From Chinchilla lanigera (taxonomy: Eukaryota; Chordata; Mammalia; Rodentia; Chinchillidae), in NCBI RefSeq assembly GCF_000276665.1, contig NW_004955404.1, positions 31,977,667-32,041,666 on the forward strand: 64,000 bases of DNA, in the 5' to 3' direction. Made by a program: the position numbers and the translations under genes. The notes beneath the pieces are model-generated. The model did not search any database. It was not told the origin of the DNA and worked only from the letters and a program-made list of their open reading frames with translations. Position 1 is the first letter of the stretch. Each line of letters starts with the position of its first letter. This document shows, piece by piece, positions 59,265 to 64,000 of this stretch.

Positions 59265-59700
59265 TGGATGGTTCTGTTTATGGAGTGACAGTTAGATGAA
59301 GTTCAGTATTAACTTCATTTGAATGTTGGACTGGAATGGACATCAATGATGGCCTTTTCGTCACATACATGTCTACTAAATCAACTGAAATTACTGGGCT
59401 GGGTGTTTCTTTGTTTCCGTATATGCCCTCTGCATGGTCAGCTTCCTCATAACCTACTGATGGCATAGGTAGTATAGGTAGCCAGCTATTGATATAGTGG
59501 CTAGAATCCCTCAGAGCAAGTATTCTAGGAAACCCAGTGGAGAGTGAAATGGCTATGTATAACCTATTTGAAATTATGAAATCTTGTAGTGTCAGTTCTG
59601 TCTTTTGCTATGGTCAGACTCAAGGGGAAGGAACTATACATACAAAGATGCTTATAGATGTGGTTCTTTAATCCTTGTGGGACACAAACTACTATACCCA
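59265..59700 (-). mobile_element. MaLR LTR, MLT1-like (minus strand)
   Basis: 'agtctcagctggatggttctg', 'atgccctctgcatggtcagcttcctcata', 'gaaatcttgtagtgtcagttctgtc', 'ttgctatggtcagactcaagggg' resemble the reverse strand of MLT1-type LTRs ('tctccatgtggcttgggcttcctcaca', 'agattcaaggggagg'). Old and diverged. Confidence 0.5.
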
Positions 59701-60109
59701 CTTTGACAAATCCTTAGAACTTTAGAATCTTCTGCAATTATTCTAAACCCATGATGGAGGCTGCCATCTTCCTATCTCTTTTTCATGGTCCCCGATTTAC
59801 TTTCATGTCTGAATAAGAGTTTTCCTGTCTACTTTAATCTTAATAATTTCCTAGGCATCTTGAATAACTTTGTGGATGACTCAGACTAGACAATTATTTG
59901 ACATTAATTGAGGACCTTTACTGTCTACATGAATGGATTTGAAATATACAGCCACATCTTGAAATATATCAACACCTACATACATTACACATGAAATATT
60001 AAACTTCAATCATCAACCTATGTTTCTAACTCTGTCACACTAATATGCCTACTCTTTGACCTCAGGAAACCTCAAACTCTGGAATACCCCCATTTCCTGT
60101 TAATCTCTC
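59701..60109. other. Unassigned sequence
   Basis: No supported feature. It may be an upstream part of the adjacent LINE-2. Confidence 0.35.
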
Positions 60110-61060
60110 TTTCTTTTGGGATCCACTTTCTGGATCACTCTATCACTATTTCTGTTACCTTACCTCAATTCCTTCCTCTTCTGTCAAATCCCTTGTAAAA
60201 GCACAACTCTGGATTTTTCTCAACAGTTTTGTTTTTTATTCCTTCACAAAGAAGTACTACTGAAAAAATATGCAGCACAAAGTCTCTGCCATCTCTACAG
60301 TGCCCTCTCTTGATATTATTTCCTCTTGTAGTCAAATGAATTTCCTGTGAAAACCAGACTTCTTTACAGAGAAATGGACATTTACAGCTGCCACTTCACT
60401 GCAAATTTATTCCTTGTAGTTTTCTAGATCAACAATGACCTATGAAATGACCTTTCCATTGTTTTATTTACTTATTGTTGATCATCTTTTCCTTTAAGTA
60501 TTCTCATTCCCTACAGCTTCTGTGGCTTTACTTACTCTTGGATTTTATCCTACCTCTGTGTGAGTTCCTTCCTAATTTCTTTGTGGGCTCGTGTTTTTAT
60601 ACCCACTCTTTAAATGTTTGCATTCTCCATGCCTGTTTCATCAGCTCTCTGTTCTTTTTGGTATTCCCCCTCATGAGGTTACTTCAACCACTTTCATGGT
60701 TTCAGTTACCACTTATATGTTATATTTTTAGCCCTAAATTCTTCTCTAACCTCAAGAACCATAATCCAGCTGGTTTCTGGAAATCTCACTTACATGTTTT
60801 ACAGGAATTTTGAGCTTGACATGTTCTAAAAATTCTCTAGTGATTTCTACCTAAAACCTGTTTCTCAGTTGTACACTCTCCCTAAGTGGATGGCATGAAC
60901 ATCCTGTCATTCGTGGAAGCTAGAAGCATAACACTTATTTTAGACTACTGTTTCTTGCTTGATTTCTATATTTAATCACTCTGAGTCCTTCTCAGACAGA
61001 TTCTTTTATCCTTGCCATATGTATTTCTGCTGATATCAATTGCAGTGCTGTTACATAATT
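60110..61060 (+). mobile_element. LINE-2 ORF2 remnant
   Basis: Blocks match the C-terminal reverse-transcriptase-coding part of LINE-2: 'tcatggtttcagttaccact' (L2 'tcatggctttaaatatca'), 'taaattcttctctaacctc', 'tggaaatctcacttacatg', 'gagcttgacatgttctaaaa' (L2 'aacttaacatgtccaaaa'), and 'ctaagtggatggcatgaac'. The 112-codon frame 60475-60813 is a shifted chance frame over it, not an L2 protein. Confidence 0.6.
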
Positions 61061-61204
61061 GTTGAAGATATGATTCTTACTTTATAGAAACATTTGCAAA
61101 TAAGCAGGCCCTTGAAAAGACTATGTTGTAATCAGAAAGCTAAGAAAAAGTAAAACATCATCCTACATACCTTAAATAAATATACTTTTTAGTATTTGAG
61201 CTCC

Positions 61205-61535
61205 TATGAAAAAATTTTATAAACTGTTGGCTTATAAACAGCAGACATTTATTTTTCACAGTTCTGGAGGCTAGTAAGTTCAAGATCAAGGTGCCTACAG
61301 ATTCAGCGCCTGGGAAGTGCCTGTTTGGAGTTTTAGACAGCAACTTCTCACTGTTTTCTCATGTGGTGGGAGACATGGCTCCCAGCTTTGTTGTATAAAG
61401 GCAACAAACCCCTTCATAAGTGTTCTGCCTTGGTGATATACTCACCACCCAAAGCTCCATCTTCAAATGCCATCACCTCAGAGACTAGGAGATTAAGATT
61501 TGGGGGATGCACAAACATTTAGCTGCCAGTAAATT
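61205..61535 (-). mobile_element. MaLR-type LTR (minus strand)
   Basis: 'ataaacagcagacatttattt' with 'cacagttctggaggctagtaag', 'caagatcaaggtgcctacagattc', 'ttgtataaaggcaacaaacccc', 'atgccatcacctcagagac' and 'tttgggggatgcacaaacatttag' reproduces the reverse order of a common MaLR-type LTR. No exact TSD. Confidence 0.75.
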
Positions 61536-62988
61536 TCAATTAAAACAACTCTTGATAAAAGAAGATACTTCATTTTTTCCCTCTATCTTGTTGATAAACT
61601 TTCACCAGCCCTGAAAACAAAAAGTAGTTAGTGAAAGGTTATGATACTTCAAAATGTTATAGTACCTGAGAAATGCTATAATACTTTAGAAAAGATGTAT
61701 TGTTCCTATTTTCATGGGCAGTGTTGACAAGTAGGATGTCACAGAGTGAGAAGAATTGAAGTTAAGATCTGTGAAAGCTCACTAAGTGTTCTTTATCCTC
61801 CCATATAAGAGTAGGCAATATTTATTTTGTATGGTTATGTGAAGTTTAGGGGAGGAAATGAATACAGAGCTACATATGTGCTAAATATTAATTTTCTTAT
61901 TTATTTTTGTTATTAATACTTACCCAAGTGTACTCTATGTGTCAGCCTTCGACTGACCACTCTGAGTGCTGTTTGAAGGGAAAAGAATTAAAACATTACT
62001 GACAATAGTATGATGCATGGAGGTATCATGTTCACAAGATATATATTCTTATTATCAATTGTGAGGCACACCCAAAGACTAGAAATATGACTCTACTTAG
62101 AAAATCTCATATGATTAACATATATATACACACATATATGTATGTATATGAGCATATATGTGTGTGTATATATAATATATGTATATATCAGTGAATGATT
62201 CTTATTTAAGGAGGAAAAATCTCAGTATACTGAAACCAACATAAATTAATATGATGGAAGTTATGGAAGTCTTAACTGTAGTTGGGATTATAAAAGGGAA
62301 CATTGGTGAGAAGATTGGTAATGACAGCTACACAAGAAAAGAATGACATTAATAAAGAAATAATTGAAGGATTCCTTGCTTGCCATCTATAAGAAAGCAT
62401 TACTTCCAATGCAGTTAAAAATGTAATCAATCAACACATGCCTGGATGTTCTCTAGGGAAAGATGGGGAAACTACAGGGAATAATGTGCTAACTGACCTA
62501 GAAAATAGTCAACCATGACTTAAGAGTCTCAAAATGCAAATCCGTAGAAGCTTAGTACATCATCATTGATGGTGAAATTTGCATTCTCAGAAGGCCATGG
62601 TCATAGTGACTAATATAGCATGCCTTTGTTAAAGTTGTGGAGACTTAGTTTAGTCTCTTTTGTCTTGCCATAAAAATTTGAGAACTAAAAAAACACACTT
62701 GTTGACTTCTACATGAATAGACACATGACCCAAATCCTTAAAAGAATATATTTTTCATCAGAAAATACAAGTGTAATTAATATGCATGTCCCAATGTAAT
62801 TTAAGATTAAAATTTTCCTATATAGAATAGTTTTCCAAAGCACCCGACTTTACAGGAAGGTAAGATGATAAGAAATCATCTTGGTTTAAGTAAAGCAGAA
62901 CTTAATAGGGTAATCATAAAATGCTGTTTCATATTTACAATTTGAGAAGCTGACAATTTATTGAGAATATTATTTAAAATAATCACAA
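61536..62988. other. Unassigned AT-rich sequence with a TA-rich tract
   Basis: No gene or named repeat. An alternating TA/TG tract at about 62119-62187 ('acatatatatacacacatat' and similar units) is able to form hairpins. Confidence 0.45.
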
Positions 62989-63110
62989 CAACTAATTTGT
63001 GGTTTTTTTTTTTTTTTTTTTGAGTACTGGGAATTGAACTCAGGAACTTGACTTTGCCAGGCAGGCACTTGTGATGCTGAGCTACATCCCCAGCCCACCA
63101 ACTAAATTGT
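62989..63110 (-). mobile_element. ID SINE with target-site duplication (minus strand)
   Basis: A poly-T run at 63002-63021 (the A tail) is followed by 'gagtactgggaattgaactcagg', 'gccaggcaggcacttg' and 'gctgagctacatccccagccc'. Direct repeats 'caactaatttgt' (62989-63000) and 'caactaaattgt' (63099-63110) flank it, 11 of 12 matching. It is older than the three ID copies in the first 25 kb. Confidence 0.9.
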
Positions 63111-63299
63111 TAAATATCATAATTTTTTAATATGTTCTAACTTTGTCACCTGTTTATTATTCTCATAAATCTGATAGTTTATAAGTGGTAAATATGCTTT
63201 CAGATAACATGAAATGCTCCTAACTAGAAGAGAAACAATAAATCTATTTTAGTTATTTCACTGTATAAGAAAGAAAGTAAATCATACTTTAAGAAAATT

Positions 63300-63392
63300 T
63301 TGGAGTCAGGGATATAGTTCAGAGGTACAGCACCTGCCTGGCAAGCAGAAGTCCTGAGTTCAATACCAGGTACCAAAAAAAAAGAAAAAGAA
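63300..63392 (+). mobile_element. ID SINE
   Basis: 'ggagtcagggatatagttcag', 'cacctgcctggcaagcagaag', 'tgagttcaataccaggtacc' and an A-rich tail. Moderately diverged. A TSD of 'aagaaaa' type is possible but not distinctive in this A-rich context. Confidence 0.85.
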
Positions 63393-64000
63393 AACTGTGA
63401 TTTTAGGAAATGTTTGCTTAGACAATTACAATTAATATTAGAGCTCCATGATTGCAATGTTTCTGGCAATGTTTGTATTATAGGAGTACTGATTATGCAA
63501 CAAAGGGTTTATATCTGGTTTGCCACCTTGCATGGAATTTTATCAATATTTGGTGAGAGAAGAATGAATTTCCAATGCTCATTCATAGGTTTTAAGATAT
63601 TTTTTGAATCTCTACTGGTTTGGAGCCTTTCAGAGTCTACTGTAATTAGCTTATGCTTTGTGGGATTTTGTCATTCTCCAAACAACATCTGAAAGAAAGC
63701 CTTTAGGTCCTAGGCTTTTTGATGTAGGTAGGACTCTGTTAGGACCGCAGTGTACTTGGGTCTGGCTATCTTTACCACTTTAGTTTTTATGACTGTGATA
63801 TCTGTATATAATTATATTCTCCCAGAATGATTACTGTTTTCAGAATCTAGATATTTTATACTTTAAAATTACTGTATAGCTAATTCTAGACATACTGTTT
63901 CTATATTTAATTAATGATCAGGCTAGACTAATAATAATGTTAACATATTCACTAAGAATTAAAAGAACAAATATGCTCTTCTTCCAAACAGCTATATCAA
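63393..64000. other. Unassigned AT-rich sequence
   Basis: No supported gene or repeat. The 92-codon frame at 63414-63692 has no recognisable domain. Confidence 0.4.

Noticed and set aside
62105..62190. TA/TG-rich palindromic tract as a replication origin or matrix attachment site
   Set aside because: Simple alternating AT-rich sequence is common and nothing else supports such a role.
1..64000. Open frames of 60-145 codons on both strands as possible genes
   Set aside because: They are numerous, overlap on both strands, lack recognisable domains, and often cross repeats. This is the expected chance level in AT-rich mammalian DNA. Only L1-derived and pseudogene-like text was kept.
1..64000. 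CRISPR arrays, operons, ribosome binding sites, bacterial mobile elements
   Set aside because: The sequence is mammalian nuclear DNA. No regularly spaced repeats or prokaryotic signals were seen.

Overview
The window is AT-rich mammalian nuclear DNA with no intact protein-coding gene. It is most likely from a rodent. It carries tRNA-Ala-like ID SINEs, B1 (7SL-derived) SINEs and a composite B1+ID SINE of the kind known from squirrel-related and other non-murid rodents. I see no B2 elements. I cannot name the species. All open frames are short and none looks like a conserved gene, apart from LINE-1 remnants and one decayed coding-like stretch. The region is therefore either a gene desert or the inside of a very long intron.

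Layout. 1-6 kb: MaLR-type LTRs (about 0.74-1.13 and 1.64-1.91 kb), a LINE-2 3' end (3.25-3.74 kb) and a small GC-richer patch near 5 kb. 6-13 kb: a B1 with target-site duplications (TSDs), a MIR, two young ID elements with clean TSDs, a candidate spliced non-coding exon at 12.2 kb, and an old L1 3' end holding a (TG)n tract. 14.9-19.9 kb: LINE-2, MIR, B1, an L1 split by an LTR, and an MLT1-like LTR. 22-24.3 kb: a (GA)n tract, a second L1 split by an LTR, and an ID. 25.9-26.9 kb: a decayed coding-like region on the minus strand. 28.5-33 kb: a mosaic of LTRs and two rodent-type L1 3' ends, one of which has a twin-priming 5' inversion. 34-39.3 kb: an ancient repeat, a SINE nested in a SINE, LTRs, and a 126-bp retrocopy with a 16-bp TSD. 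41-51 kb: a candidate conserved non-coding stretch, L1M, MLT1, MIR, the second copy of the ancient repeat, and an old amniote-type repeat. 51.5-64 kb: LTRs, LINE-2 pieces, an L1M, a split B1, and two more ID elements.

No genes cooperate here. The content records successive retrotransposition: LINE-2 and MIR oldest, then L1M and MLT1, then rodent MaLR LTRs and L1, and ID elements youngest. I found no undescribed functional system. The most informative signals are insertion footprints (TSDs, a 5' inversion, nesting) and the unidentified decayed coding sequence near 26 kb. Repeat family names come from memory of consensus sequences and were not checked with a repeat-masking run.
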